Assembly (NCBI GenBank): GCA_019787685.1
Contig: JAHNUO010000001.1
Location: forward strand, 1,054,001 to 1,118,000
Origin: Chiua virens
Lineage: Eukaryota > Basidiomycota > Agaricomycetes > Boletales > Boletaceae
Reading direction: 5' to 3'
Length of the DNA: 64,000 nt
The position numbers and the translations under genes were made by a program. The notes beneath the pieces are model-generated. The model searched no databases. It had not been told where the DNA came from and saw only the letters and a program-made list of their open reading frames with translations. Numbering within the stretch: the first letter of the stretch is position 1; each line of letters begins with the position of its first letter. Positions 32,403 through 44,784 of this stretch are shown one piece after another.

Positions 32403-33773
32403 CTAAAACCACATTGACACGGAGAAACTCACGTCCTCGCTCTGCATGCCGTGCCACCACCCTGGGGGGAAAAACAACAGGTCCCCTGGATTCAGCGTCA
32501 CGCAAAATGCCTCATCAGGTACAGCATCCCAAAACAAGGGGAACGCTAATTGAGAGGCATTTCTTGCATCGAGCGTCGCGGGAAACACATCCACCTGAGA
32601 AGTGTTGCTCATATGCGGACTCGTCGCGTTGCTTGCCGGGTTGTGGCTCGTGTCCGCGACGCACAGGGACGGCTGATAGGGATACATTGCCGACGCAACA
32701 CTAGGCGGCGCAAGCCAGACCATCTTGCGACCAACTACCTGAACTAGATCGTGGGAAATTAAGTACAGGCGCGCGGTCGTGCAGCGAGCTCACCGAAACA
32801 ATTGAAGAACGGATCCTGCATGATGACTGTCAGTTTGTCTGCCGGACAGGATAGAGCTTACCGTATGCGCAGGTGAGATCGTCCCTTTCGGACCAAGCCA
32901 TGCGTTCACTATTACGTTTGGCGGCGGCTCGTACGCCGGGAAATCGGGCGAGTCGAGGCAGGCATAGACGATGTCGGGGAGAATAATGTCCTCCCTTAAT
33001 TGAGGGAACTGGTTCAAGAGACTGTGCTGGGCTAGGTAGAAGGTCTGATGGGCGAGATGGGCAGAGTGGGTTGATGGATCAAGTGAAGAAAGGAACTCTT
33101 CCCAGCCGATCAGCTTCTGGGACCAATCGTCAGACCTGTAGTCATCTCCGACTTCCACTGGAATGATGCGGGCAGGACCACTGACGGAGAAGAGGTACAT
33201 GAGAGACGCCCACTGATGTGGCTGATGCATGGCCGGCCAATCATCGGCATATTCCCGTATCACGAACGGGGCGCGCCTCCAGTGCTGCTGGGCCGCAAGG
33301 AGGGAAGGAAGTGCGGCGAGAGTGCGTATGCTCTTTCTGGAAGTGGCAAGCAGATGCGGAGGCGCAGCAGGATTAGCGATGAAGACGGCGCTACTGGGGG
33401 GCTGCCAGGGTATGGCGGACTGGAGCTGTCTAATTACGTCGTGTGCAACATAATCGCGTCGCGCATCGTCAACTGCCGCACCCGCAATGACGATTGCACG
33501 ATCGAGGGTTGCGACGCACTCTCTTGCAACGTCCTCGTGTAGGCCGCCCATCGACGCGCGGGCGAGCACCTTGAGGATGGAGGCGTCGATATAGAGCATG
33601 CGCCATCGGGGGTCGGACGAACGGATGTTCTGGTGTGCGATGGCGATGAAGGGGTCCATGATCGCGCTGTTTTTGTTATGATCCAACAACTGGCGTACTG
33701 CGGTGTACCATTCGGGATGGACATTGGGATTGGCGTCAAGTACGAGCTGAGCATACTGAGGAAGAGAAGACAT
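32403..33773 (-). CDS. JmjC/cupin-8 domain protein, JMJD5 (KDM8)-like
   Basis: Three exons (32862..33773, 32794..32815, 32403..32743) give 424 residues. A helical N-terminal half (MSSLPQYAQLVLDANPN ...) precedes a JmjC barrel: HWRRAPFVIREYADDWPAM, NVIVNAWLGPKGTISPAHTD, PFFNCFVQVVGRKMVWLAPP, NTSQVDVF and GDLLFFPPGWWHGM, ending SFSVSMWF. The Fe(II) ligands are visible as the H and D of AHTDPF and the distal H of WWHG, so a 2-oxoglutarate oxygenase activity is likely. JMJD5 relatives act as arginine hydroxylases or proteases on histones and chromatin factors; the substrate here is unknown. The middle exon is only 22 nt and supplies the metal-binding Asp. The chosen acceptor (32744) restores FVQVVGRK. 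Confidence 0.9.
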
Positions 33774-33959
33774 CACGTGGATATGTGTGACAGGCGTGTG
33801 ACAACCTCGATTGCAGGGTCACGCGGGGGTCAAGATAAAAAGGACAACTGCGAAGGAACGACCGTGAGAAAGTTCCCCAGACGATCATTTTCCTCCCAGA
33901 GTAACCCATTTCTACATCCGGCCCGCCTCTCCGGCGTAGCCTGTATTCCTTAAAAGGAC
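33774..33959. promoter_or_regulatory. Divergent promoter, JmjC gene/MOT1
   Basis: 186 bp lie between the two start codons. CACGTG at 33774-33779 abuts the JmjC start. The same E-box type occurs in the PAN2/rabenosyn divergent spacer. Confidence 0.4.
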
Positions 33960-36900
33960 ATGACCTCTCGGTGGGTCGTTCCTCTTCCGACCCTCCTCTC
34001 CCGCTCATCTCCCCCAGCTTGGATCGCCTCCTCCTCCTCCTCGACACCGGTTCCTCCCCCTCCGTCAGAAACACCGCAGCCAAGCAGATCGCACAGCTCG
34101 CTGCACGAAGCCTCATCAGCGATGTCCCCGTTGAGGACGACTTCAAGTCTGTCCGCCAGCATACCTCCATCACCGACACATCTGCCTGGTCAGAGCTCTT
34201 GGCTGTAGTCGCACGTGTAAGCTTTTCTCATCTCTCCTTCATCGTTACTTCATACACTTTTGTCTCCAGATTCTGCCGTTTCTGCATTCAAAGAGCTACG
34301 AGACTAGATCCGCCACGTCCAGCGCCCTCTCACAAATATTCACTCTTGTGCCCGTATGGCATCCACAGTCTGATGACACCAAACCTCCCAAAGATTTTCC
34401 TCTCTCCCCTCCCGACTTCCCCCCTTTCTCCGTCCAAGAATTGATGCAAAAGGGCGTTCTTCTTCTTGCATCATCTGGGAAGGAGTTCACAAAGCCAACC
34501 GGTATACTCGCCAACTCCGCGGAGGTCAAGCGTGCCCGCAAAGAAGCCATGGGCCGCCTTGGTCTTGATTTCCTTGACAGCTTCGGCGGCGCAGATGACA
34601 TGGACATTGACAAGGAACTTGCAACAGACGCAGACGCAGATGCGGCGAGCGAAAACGACCTGCAAATCAAGCGAGAGGACCCTCCATCGTCTGCCTCTCC
34701 TATGGAAGTCGATTTCAATCTCAGGAAAGAACGTTCTCCGCCAGCTCGTTCGCACTCTAGTACCCCTGTTGTACCTTCACCAGTCACTCCAGCAACACCG
34801 GCTGCAGAGACAGACGACCTAACGGGCCTCTCTGCTCGCGAGCGCAATCGACTAAAACGAAAGCGAAAGTTTGGCAGCTCTGCGTTTGTTGCCGCCCCAC
34901 CCCCACCCCCTACTTCTGCTGGTGCACGCTACAATGCCACCGCCGCCGGTCCGTCTAATAAGTAGGTCAAGCATTAGTCTTGTTTGAACCCATTGACTGT
35001 GATATAGGGCACGCCTCGTGTCTGCGGAAACACAAGAACCGCCAAAGTCGCGCCTGGAGAGTCCAAATCCTCCCATCAAAGCTGCTCCTTCTGAAAAGGT
35101 GGTCATCGACCCTACAAAGGGTGGCGCTGTTTCTCCAAAATCTCCTCAACAGTCCAATGCCCTCGAAGTCACCCAAGGGTCATGGGTGTGGGGCGGGATC
35201 GTCAGTCTTCTAGAAGTTGATCTCTTCTCGACTGCATGGGAAACCCGTCACGGAGCAGCAATGGCATTACGAGAGTTGTTGAAATCACAAGGTTCATCTG
35301 GCGGGATGAAAGGTCAACTTTTTGCGCTTCTTTGTATCTTTCCTCATCATTCTTCATAGATGGTCTCTCTCCAGAGGGGAATGCACGGGCGCACGAGGAA
35401 TGGTGCAATCACTTGGCGGTGAAGTTGCTTTGTGTTTTCGTTCTTGATCGCTTCGGAGACTTTGTTTCTGATCAGGTGTGTCACGAGAGGCTTTCTTGCC
35501 GAGCTTTTTGCTGAAAACGTTCTAGGTTGTTGCACCTGTCCGTGAAATGGTCTCTCAAACACTTGCCTCGCTTCTATTGCACATGCCGCTTCGTTCCGTT
35601 AGCCATGTACATTCGATCCTTCTCCAAATGATAAGGCAAGAATTTACACTTCCGTCAAAGCCCAAAGCAGGAAAGGATGATCGAAACCATGTCTGGGAGG
35701 TGCGCCATGCCGGTCTCCTAGGGATCAAGTATGAAGTCGCGGTCAGAAGTGATTTATTTGATGCCACCAAAGATGAAGAATCAGGTGATGCCGGTAGAAC
35801 AATTTTGGCGGGAGTTGTGGACGCTGCTGTGCTGGGGTATGTGGACTTGTCAATCCATGATATTGTAGCTTCTAAGCTTTCTTCTCAGACTCGGCGACCG
35901 GGATGACGACGTTCGTGCAGTAGCTGCAACTTGTTTGCTACCTATAGCGAGTCACCTGGTTGAGCGGTTGCCGGATTCACTCGGCAGGGTTCTGGCTGTG
36001 CTTTGGACTTGTTTGCGGGGCATGAAGGATGATTTAAGTTCCAGTGTCGGTGCAGTCATGGATTTGTTGGGTAAGTGCGATTTGTGATACGATTGTTTTT
36101 GGACTCAATTCACTGTTCGCAGGTAAATTGGTGACTTACAGTAAGGTCATCGATATCCTCGGGGATTCGAACTTGTCGTGAGTCATTGAAAAGTCTTCGA
36201 TGATTTTGACTTATTTCTGGACCTCTTGGTTAGCCTTCCGCTATCAGATCTCGCACCGACACTATTTCCATTTTTCCGGCATACAATTTCGAATGTTCGC
36301 CTGGCTGTTGTTAGAACTTTATCATCTTTCATGACAGTTTCGTCGCTTCCTCGAGACTGGATAGCAACACCGTTCTTGTGTCTGCTTTTCCAGAATCTCA
36401 TTGTCGAGGAACGCCCAGACATCAGATCTGCGTCGCTATCTAGCTGGAAAACAGCGCTTGAAGTGATTTCAAGTACGCCGGGTCTGATCAAGAAGATGGT
36501 AAAACAACAGGCAGTCCTTGACTGGTACGCGGTCATGATGACACCCCTCGGTGTTCCCATCGATACCTCAACATTTCATCACTCAACTTTTGCGGAGGAC
36601 GGAACTGATGTAGCGCCGGAGCGACATAACGTCGACAAAAATATGCTTGTTCAAGACCTGTCCCTTATCTCCACGGAAATGATATTGCAAGCTCGAATAG
36701 CTTCGGCAACTGCACTCGCCTATTTAATTGTATACTGGCCCCCCAATGTATGGCGTCCTCTAAACCTTGTGATCAACCCAGAAACTAATTCTGATCTCAA
36801 GTGTGTCGAAGAACTTTTCCAACCTATTCTCATCCACTACTTGGATTCTACCAGCATGCTCCAGAAATTCCTGGCTGCTATAGTGGCCGAGGAATGGGCA

Positions 36901-39900
36901 CATGCGTACGATGCCTCATCGTCATCAAGCCCAATCCTTGACAATTTCCCTCTCGCTGGCGAACTCAGCACAAGAGCACTTGCTTTCCTCCAAGGATCAC
37001 CTCCAACAGCATATCACGAGATGGCATTCACTCTTCATCGCATACATGCCGAGTGTTACTCGCTCCTGCATTGTTTCTCGAGTGACTGCAAGATCCCCAT
37101 TTCGCTAATTCCTCACCTTGGAAACGAGATCGACATCACGGGTACCAGGCCGGACTGTTTTACCATCGACACTGCGCATGAGGCTGTAGGTGCTATGTAC
37201 ACCAAACTCAAGGAAAGCCTTGGCCGAACGAAGAAGCGCGAGTTAGCTGTTATTGCTGAGAAAAGACGTCAGGTCGTAGAGAGCATCGAACATTATGCTG
37301 AAGTGAAGGCTCAGCATGATACTCGTGTTTCGGCCACGTTCGCAGCAGCTTTTGTCGCATTCAGAAGCACCCCAGACAAGGTGAGCCCGGTGGTAAAGGG
37401 TATCATGAACGGCATCAAGGTGAGTTCGGGAGCGCTACTTCTGAATAGTTGCTCAAAGGTACATAGAACGAGGAGAACCTGGACTTGCAAAAACGTTCCG
37501 CAACCGCCGTTGCCAACTTTATCGACTTCTGCGTTCAACACAACATCAACCAGCCTCCAGATAAGATTGTTAAAAACCTCTGCACGTTCCTTTGTCAAGA
37601 TGTAGAACAGACACCAACATTTGCATATTCACGCACAATTTACAAGGGTATCCTTACATTGCAAACGTGGTCGAAGATTGCGCCGGGTAAAGGAGGGAAG
37701 GAGACACAAGCAGAAGGGGAAGCTGTCAAGACTAGGACGAAACTCTCCAGAAGGGGAGCGGGGCTCGCATTTGATAGGTTGTCAACGAAATTTGGGCCTC
37801 GCCTCCTCGAGGCAATCCCCAAGATGTGGCAGTCCATGGCTGGTGGTCTATTGAGTGCGTGTAGTACAGGTATAAACATGTCATCATTCATAAATTTGTC
37901 GACTCATCGAATCATACTTGGCAGAGTCCCCACAAGAAGCGGATGTTGCCATGGAAAAGCAATTCGGTCAAGATGTTATTGACTCTTTGAGCGTTCTCGA
38001 GGCGGTTTCGCCTGCACTGGACCCTGCATTACGACCTAAGCTTACTGAGCTGTTTCCTCTTATTGCTATTGCTCTCCGGAGCAAGTTTGCGATCATCCGG
38101 CAGACGGCCGCAAGATGCTTTGCTACTGTCTGCGAGATCATGACCTCAGAAGCTATGCGCTTTGTTATAGAGCGTCTTCTTCCAGTGATCGGGGATGTCG
38201 TCGTACTCTCAAATAGACAAGGAGCCGCTGAAGCGATTTATCGTGCGTTCACCATTTTTATTAGTACCACGTGCGCTCACTATGTGTCAGATATTGTACA
38301 GAAGCTTGACGTCAAGGCGCTTCCGTATGTTATATTCTTGATTGTGCCTGTACTTGGAAGAATGAGCGACTCGGACGACGATATCCGATCAACGGCAACG
38401 AATACGTTTGCATCGCTAGTCAAGATGGTACCGCTAGAGGTATATCCACCCTGCTAAAAAAAATATACATTTTAAATGGCGTATCTAGGCCGGTTTACCG
38501 GACCCTCCTGGTTTCCCAGAAGAGTTGCTGAAGCGTCGACAGGAGGAGAGGCGATTTTTAATGCAACTACTTGACGGGAGCAAGGTTGAACCTTACGAGA
38601 TCCCTGTCAAGATCAATGCAGAATTGCGCAAATACCAACAAGAGGGTGTCAACTGGCTTGCATTCCTCGCCAAGTATCAGCTGCATGGTGTCCTTTGTGA
38701 CGGTGAGCAGGCTTCGTTCTTTTCCGTTTTCAGGCTTTGCGAATCACATTCATCTATAGATATGGGTCTTGGAAAAACGCTCCAGTCCATATGTATACTG
38801 GCAAGCAAAAACGCTGAACGTGCCAAGAAATTTGAAGAGACACACGCACCTGATTCAGTTCCCCTACCGTCCCTCATAATCTGCCCGCCGACCCTCACAG
38901 GACACTGGTACTACGAGATCCTGAAGTACGTGGAAAACCTTCGACCGATCCTTTACACCGGGAGTTCGAAAGAGCGATCGAGGCTCGTTTCCAAGTTGTC
39001 CACGATGGATGTTGTCATCACCTCATACGAGGTTGTTCGCAATGACATTGGAAGTTTGGAAGATATCAACTGGCTTTATTGCATTCTTGACGAAGGGCAT
39101 GTTATCAAAAACGCGAAGACAAAGTTAACTAAGGCGGTCAAAGCTATTCAAGCACAGCATCGATTAATCCTGTCGGGGACCCCGATTCAAAACAATGTAC
39201 TAGAGTTGTGGAGCTTGTTCGACTTCTTAATGCCCGGATTCCTTGGCACGGAAACTTCATTCAATGAACGGTTCAGCAAGCCTATTCTCTCTGGTCGAGA
39301 TGGAAAGGCCAAGACAGGCGAGGCAGGCAAGCCGACAATAATTGTGCTATTACGTGAGACTGAAATCGCATTTCTAGCTGCTCTAGCACTGGAAGCGCTG
39401 CATAAACAAGTCCTACCCTTCCTGCTGCGTCGTCTGAAGGAAGACGTGCTGGATGACCTCCCGCCGAAGATCATTCAGGATTACTACTGTGAACTTTCAG
39501 AGGTGCAGAAGATTCTGTACGATGACTTCTCGAAGTCAGAAGCGAAGGCAGAGGTCGACGGTGTCCTCAAGTCAACGACTTCGGGCCAGTCTCAAAAGGA
39601 TGGCGGACAGCAACACGTTTTCCAATCATTACAATACCTCCGCAAACTGTGCAACCATCCGTCGCTTGTTCTGAAGACTAATAATGACGCGGTCGTGGCA
39701 GCACTGACTAAGGTTGGGTCCAATATTGACAACCTAAGCGATATTCAACATGCACCGAAGCTACAAGCACTACGGTAGGCCTAATTGGACGCGATGTCGA
39801 ACATTACTAACCGACCTTCTCAGCCAACTCCTGAGTGACTGTGGCATCGGGGGTAGTTCCACGGCTGTCACGGATGGCAAAAGCGAGACAAGCGAAGGGA

Positions 39901-40624
39901 TTTCGGATTCCTCAAGCGGTGCATTCTCTCAGCATCGCGCTCTCATCTTCTGTCAGATGAAACAAATGGTGGACATCATCGAAAATGACTTATTCAAGCA
40001 GTACATGCCTTCCGTCACATATATGCGACTGGATGGAGGAACGGAGCTGAACAAGCGTCATGCGATCGTTCAGACATTCAACTCGGACCCCAGTATCGAC
40101 TGCCTTCTATTGACAACACATGTCGGAGGGTTGGGGCTTACGTTGACTGGAGCTGATACCGTCATATTTGTGGAACATGACTGGAATCCGATGAAAGATC
40201 TACAGGCCATGGACCGAGCTCACCGTATTGGTCAAAAGAAAGTTGTCAACGTCTATCGCCTAGTCACGAAGGGAACCTTAGAGGAGAAGATCATGGGGTA
40301 CGTGCAGTATTTCTATTGATACACCTATTTCTGACACTCTGTAGGTTGCAGCGATTCAAGCTCAATATTGCTCACTCGGTGGTCACGCAACAAAATACTG
40401 GTCTGGGCTCCATGGACACTGACCTTGTTTTGGATCTCTTCAAGCGGACATCGACGGAGGAGTCCACGGGTGCAGCAGCAAAGAAAAAAGCGAAGGAAAC
40501 AAAAGATACGGCTGGATATGCGAGTCAGAAGAATATCTTGCAAGGACTGGAAGACCTCCCAGCAGAAGACGAGTATGAAGGCTTAGATCTCTCGAGTTTT
40601 ATGGGCTCTTTGGGGATGCAATGA
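33960..40624 (+). CDS. MOT1: MOT1/BTAF1, Swi2/Snf2 ATPase that removes TBP from DNA
   Basis: Fifteen exons starting 33960..33970, 34018..34216 and 34270..34961, with long ones at 36234..37419 and 38760..39774 and the last at 40345..40624, join in one frame to 1980 residues. The N-terminus is a HEAT-repeat array (MTSRLDRLLLLLDTGSSPSV, RNTAAKQIAQLAARSL, GDRDDDVRAVAATCLLPIAS) that grips TBP. The C-terminus is a Snf2 ATPase: KYQQEGVNWLAFLAKYQLHG, Walker A DMGLGKTLQS, the Mot1-type box LDEGH, LSGTPIQNNVLELWSLFDFL, then DCLLLTTHVGGLGLTLTGAD and DRAHRIGQKKVVNVYRL. It ends MGSLGMQ. Mot1 uses ATP to dissociate TBP from promoters and so shapes global transcription. No frame break was needed in 6.6 kb, which is useful when judging the frameshifts elsewhere. 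Confidence 0.97.
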
Positions 40625-41092
40625 ATACGCCGATCAGCGTCAATCATTTCACATGGACAAATTTTTTGATTGTTGTTTCCAGTGATCTTCGGTACGACCT
40701 ACATATCTCGCATTTATAGTGAATTGTAATGATACATTCCGATAATGACTTTACTCACGTGGTGCCGGGCGGTGCCGGACATGTCCACCAATGCCACTTC
40801 GAGTATTTTTGTGATGACTAAGTAACGAATGTTATTGATATCGTTCCGGAAAGAAAGGTCGCCACAGAACTTGAACGAGTCAAACGAACTGACGAGTGCC
40901 ACTAAATATTAGGTGTTCACCGATTCTCTTGTACGAGTATGACCACGTTCTTCAAGTTGAAGCTTGAATCGATCATCACCAATCTGCCGTGTTGCCTCCG
41001 TCGGTTCGAAATTCCCCCCTCTCACCTAAGCCTGTCCGGGACTGTGGCTTTCGTGCCCCTCCGAGAGCTCTACTTCGAACGTCTACATCAGA
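40625..41092. other. Intergenic, no gene seen
   Basis: MOT1 3' flank and promoter of the NTPase gene. Only one 62-codon minus-strand frame without motifs occurs. Confidence 0.4.
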
Positions 41093-42780
41093 ATGTTCAC
41101 CGACGAGGAGAATTTTAATTTAAAAGCGCAACGTCTCCCTGCTCTGCAGGAATTCTGGGAAGCGGTATCAGAGGGGAAGCTTTTCAAGAAGGAACAAATC
41201 ACGGATGACGACTTTGTTCACTACCTAGATTTCGGGGAACATTTTGCTGCGGTAAAGCGCTTTTGCGGTCCCGTACGAAAAAAACTGTGCATCTACCAAG
41301 AATATCTCGATGCATTCAAGACGTTCGAGGATGACTCGGGCACTTATGAAAATGGAGCCTGCATCATAGGGGAACCCGGTATAGGTAATGTTATATCTCA
41401 CTAAACGATGCGAGTATTCATATTGATTTACGACAGGAAAAACCTGCTTTATTGCGTACGCGGTCATCGAACGAATCCGTAAGAAAAAACCCGTTGCCGT
41501 TGAAGTCACCTTCTGGGAGAAGTCTATCGAACGATACTTATTATTCACTGCAGAAGGCGTCACCCTTCATCGCGGTTGGGACACAGACCCTTTGGAGCGC
41601 CACCCAGGAATATGGGCTTTCTCAGATTCCGATACAGCTGTTGTTTTCCCCACCGCTGCCTTTAGACACGCTCTCGGTGTTCGTACATTCCAGGTTACCT
41701 CCCCTCAGCAAGTTCGCTACAAGGAATGGACCAAGCAGAGTGAAATCTCACATTATATTATGAACATCCCATCGGCGAAGGATATCCAGCATCTCAGGTA
41801 GCTTCCATTGTTTGTCATTGCCTAGCTATGTGAGTAACGAGTGTTCTAGCCTTGTTCTGGGCAGAGACATTGTAGCCATGCAGTCCCTTGCGGCTAAGTG
41901 GGGCAATGTTCCTCGTACCTTGCTCGCCCTCTATAATGATCTTGACGCCCAACACTCTCGTGAGCGCCAGGCCCGTCAACAGGTGGACAACAGTACCGAG
42001 GATATGACTAGGATTCTGCAGAACTTGAGTTCGCTTGATACCACCGGCTTCGGTGGACCTTCCGCAATTTTCTTTATCCAACCCTTTCGCACGGAAGATG
42101 GCATCATCAATCGCCGGGATCATTATATACTTATTCCAACTCGCTGGCTTGAGGACCAAGTGGTCGACGGACTTCTTCGTCGCGAAGAAGGCGAGAGAGC
42201 GAAACTCTTCAAATTCCTGACTGGTTTCGTGAGGACTCGTACCGCTGCTGGGAATGTTTTCGAATCAATTGTGCATAAGTTTCTGTCCGGGGGCAGAACA
42301 TTACGCATTCGCTGGTACAAGACTCCGGCGTGGACGGAACCCACCCCCACCCTTTCCTTGCCCACTCTTCGGACTTGGTCATCCAATGCCGACCTCAAGG
42401 CGGTTGACACTCCTTTTTTCTATTGGCGTCCTGAGTCGCTGAATTTCCCTGCCATCGATGGCGCAATCTTCACTATGGACTGCATCTATCTCATCCAGGC
42501 GACGATCGCGATGACACACAGCTTTAAGGGTCTCAAGAACTTTCACGAAGCCCTATCAAACGACAGGAAGGCGCTGCCGAAGAAATTTCTCGTCGTCGGT
42601 CATACAAAGAGACAGACGGAGGCTGTCACACAAAATTTGATTTCCGAAATGAAGAAGGTCAACATAGATTTGGATGTTGGAAGTATCACGATTGATATTG
42701 GCGCAGATTTTCGGGACATGGTGAGTTGTGAATTACCTGTGGAGGATCACTTTATCCCGAGTTTCCCCCTGAGCAGGTAA
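41093..42780 (+). CDS. P-loop NTPase with C-terminal REase-like region (Crinkler/RHS-like)
   Basis: Three exons (41093..41384, 41437..41797, 41850..42780) give 527 residues. The Walker A motif GEPGIGKTCF is split by the first intron. Later motifs fit the atypical NTPase of Crinkler and trypanosome RHS proteins: VFPTAAFRHALGVRTFQVTS, the QQVRYKEWTKQ helix, YIMNIPSAKDIQHL and WGNVPRTLLALY. The C-terminal part has FPAIDGAIFTMDCIYLIQAT followed by H-S-F-K, which resembles the D...Q-x-T core of the restriction-endonuclease fold in these proteins. In Crinkler-type proteins the NTPase is proposed to control a nuclease effector used in conflict; oomycete relatives are secreted. No signal peptide is seen here. 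The 3' end is uncertain: GTGAGT at 42721 could start an intron that swaps the last residues. Confidence 0.7.
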
Positions 42781-43260
42781 AGCACGGTGATGATTGCAAA
42801 TAATAGTAGCGCTTTTGTGTTTAGTGGGCTGGTACCGAAGATTGTTGTAAAGTGAGTTGTATCGTATTTGAAGGGACTGTATACGGTAGCTTTTTGTCTC
42901 GTCACGACAATGCACAATGACCCTTGGACTGGGCGTTGGCCCAGGGCCCGAGCGCCAAGTCAGAGACATGGGTCTGGTTGTCCGTGTGCTGTCCGTGTGG
43001 TCAGCGGAACTCGGGATGTTTTCAGTCCAGTCAACGGATGAGGCTGTCTGCAACTCAGAATCTCGAGCGTTTGAACATTTGAACGCTGAACGTGAACGTG
43101 CGCGTGAACGTTTGAACGTTGAACTTCCTTGATGTATAACGTAGACTCCTCATCCCCACAGAATTTTCTTGCATTAATGCATCAATGTCCGCAGCATTTT
43201 GGGCAAATTCAACATCGTGATGAGATGATCCGCAGCCTCTCCTGACTTGGCATTATCTTC
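42781..43260. other. Intergenic with short GAACGT-type repeats
   Basis: At about 43069-43130 the motif TTGAACGT/GAACGTG recurs about seven times in direct and near-palindromic arrangement upstream of the twinfilin start. No gene is supported. Confidence 0.45.
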
Positions 43261-44605
43261 ATGGCCGCAACTTCTGGCATTGGTGTCTCTGGCGAACTAG
43301 CACAGGCCTTCTCTGCTGCTGTTGAGACGAAGAACGTCCGATTCATCAAAGTCGACATTCAGAACGGTGCGAAGTTGTTTCTATCCAGAATCCATCAACA
43401 GCGAACCTCACTGCTCGTTCAACGTAACTGCAGAGTCCCTCGTTCCAGTTACCTCGGTCGATGTCTCCGGCTCTCTCAACGACGATCTTGCCCTCCTTCA
43501 GGATCATCTAGAAGAAGATGGCCCGTGCTTCGTGCTCGCACGGCTGGATGATCCGCCCGCCGAGTGGCTCGTTATCAGTTATGTTCCCGAATCAGCCAAG
43601 GTCAGGCAGAAGGTAACTCATCGATCACATTGCGAGTGTCTCACGCCGTCGCTCAACCCACATGATGGCATAGATGCTCTACGCCTCGACGCGCAATGCA
43701 CTCACGAAATCCCTCGGATCGACCGTGTTCACGGACAGTCTCTTCGCGACGTCGAAAGCGGACATCACGCCGGATGCATATGCTGCTCACAAGCGACACC
43801 AAGCGGCACCGAAACCGTTGAGCGCGAGGGAGCAGGAGATGGCGGATATCAAGGCGGCGGAGCGGGAAGCGGGTGCGACGTATGAAGGGAGTAGGGCGAG
43901 ACAGAATCATCTCGGGACCCGGGATATTGGGTATACTTGGCTCGAGGATGCGAGAGAAGCGGTCAGCGATCTGCGTGCTGGGGAGGGCAGTCGTCTCGTG
44001 ATTCTGGTGAACCATCTGAGCGCTCGTCGTGGCTCGGTCGCACTCATGTTGACTTGGACAGCAAATCAACGAGTCGGAGCAGATTGGGTTGTGCAAGAGT
44101 GTGCCGATCGAGGACGTTGGTGCGATCTCTGAGACTATCCCTCTCTCGGAGCCGTGTGCGTTTTGATTCTGCATTCTTGTGTGAAAGAACGATTCATGGT
44201 CCTCCTATAGCTTATTGCTTGTTCGCTTGGCAAAATGCATCGCCAAATGGACGTGACATTGGTTGGCAATCGCCCTAGATATCCTGGTCTGATACTGACG
44301 CTGTTGTGGGTATAGCGTTCATCTATTCCTGTCCAGGTGCCTCCCCAATCAAATCTCGCATGGTCTACTCGACTGGTGCTTTGGTCATCTTCAAACAAGC
44401 AAGAGAACTTTTAGGCGAGGAACGTGGTTTCGTGCTCGCATCCAGAAAGATAGAAACATCTGACCCTCGAGAGCTGACGGAGGTCTTCCTCAAAGAGGAA
44501 ATGAATATGGACAGTGGTGCGAACGATGGAAAGAATACTACTAGTATCACTATGGGCTCGAACGCGTCGTTTGCTAGACCAAAGGGACCAGGAAGGAGAC
44601 GTTGA
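43261..44605 (+). CDS. Twinfilin (two ADF-homology domains), actin-monomer binding
   Basis: Six exons (43261..43366, 43434..43612, 43674..44006, 44062..44155, 44211..44261, 44316..44605) give 350 residues, the usual twinfilin size. The first ADF-H domain has SGELAQAFSAAVETKNVRFI, PAEWLVISYVPESAKVRQKM and LYASTRNALTKSLGS. The linker PLSAREQEMADIKAAE leads to the second domain (VILQINESEQIGL, PSYCLFAWQ, AFIYSCPGASPIKSRM, VYSTG, LASRKIETSDPRELTEVFL). Twinfilin binds ADP-actin monomers and capping protein at cortical actin patches. The introns at 44007..44061 and 44156..44210 remove what would otherwise look like frameshifts. The C-terminal tail is short and basic (ARPKGPGRRR). Confidence 0.93.
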
Positions 44606-44784
44606 GACGTGTACGCTTTGTAATAACCATCATTATAAAATAGCTGTCATTACCAAGGTGATGGGAGGTCACCCGACTCGGAAGAGTTCCGGAGTATCAC
44701 TATGCCGCGACTACTAATAGTATCACAATCGTTCCCTGACACTTGTTCTTCACGTTTCCCTCGACTCTCCACCAGTGCTTCACC

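Noticed and set aside
44000..44070. Apparent frameshift in twinfilin with VDLDSKST in another frame
   Set aside because: The intron 44007..44061 joins RLVIL to QINESEQIGL in one frame; the alternative reading was coincidence.
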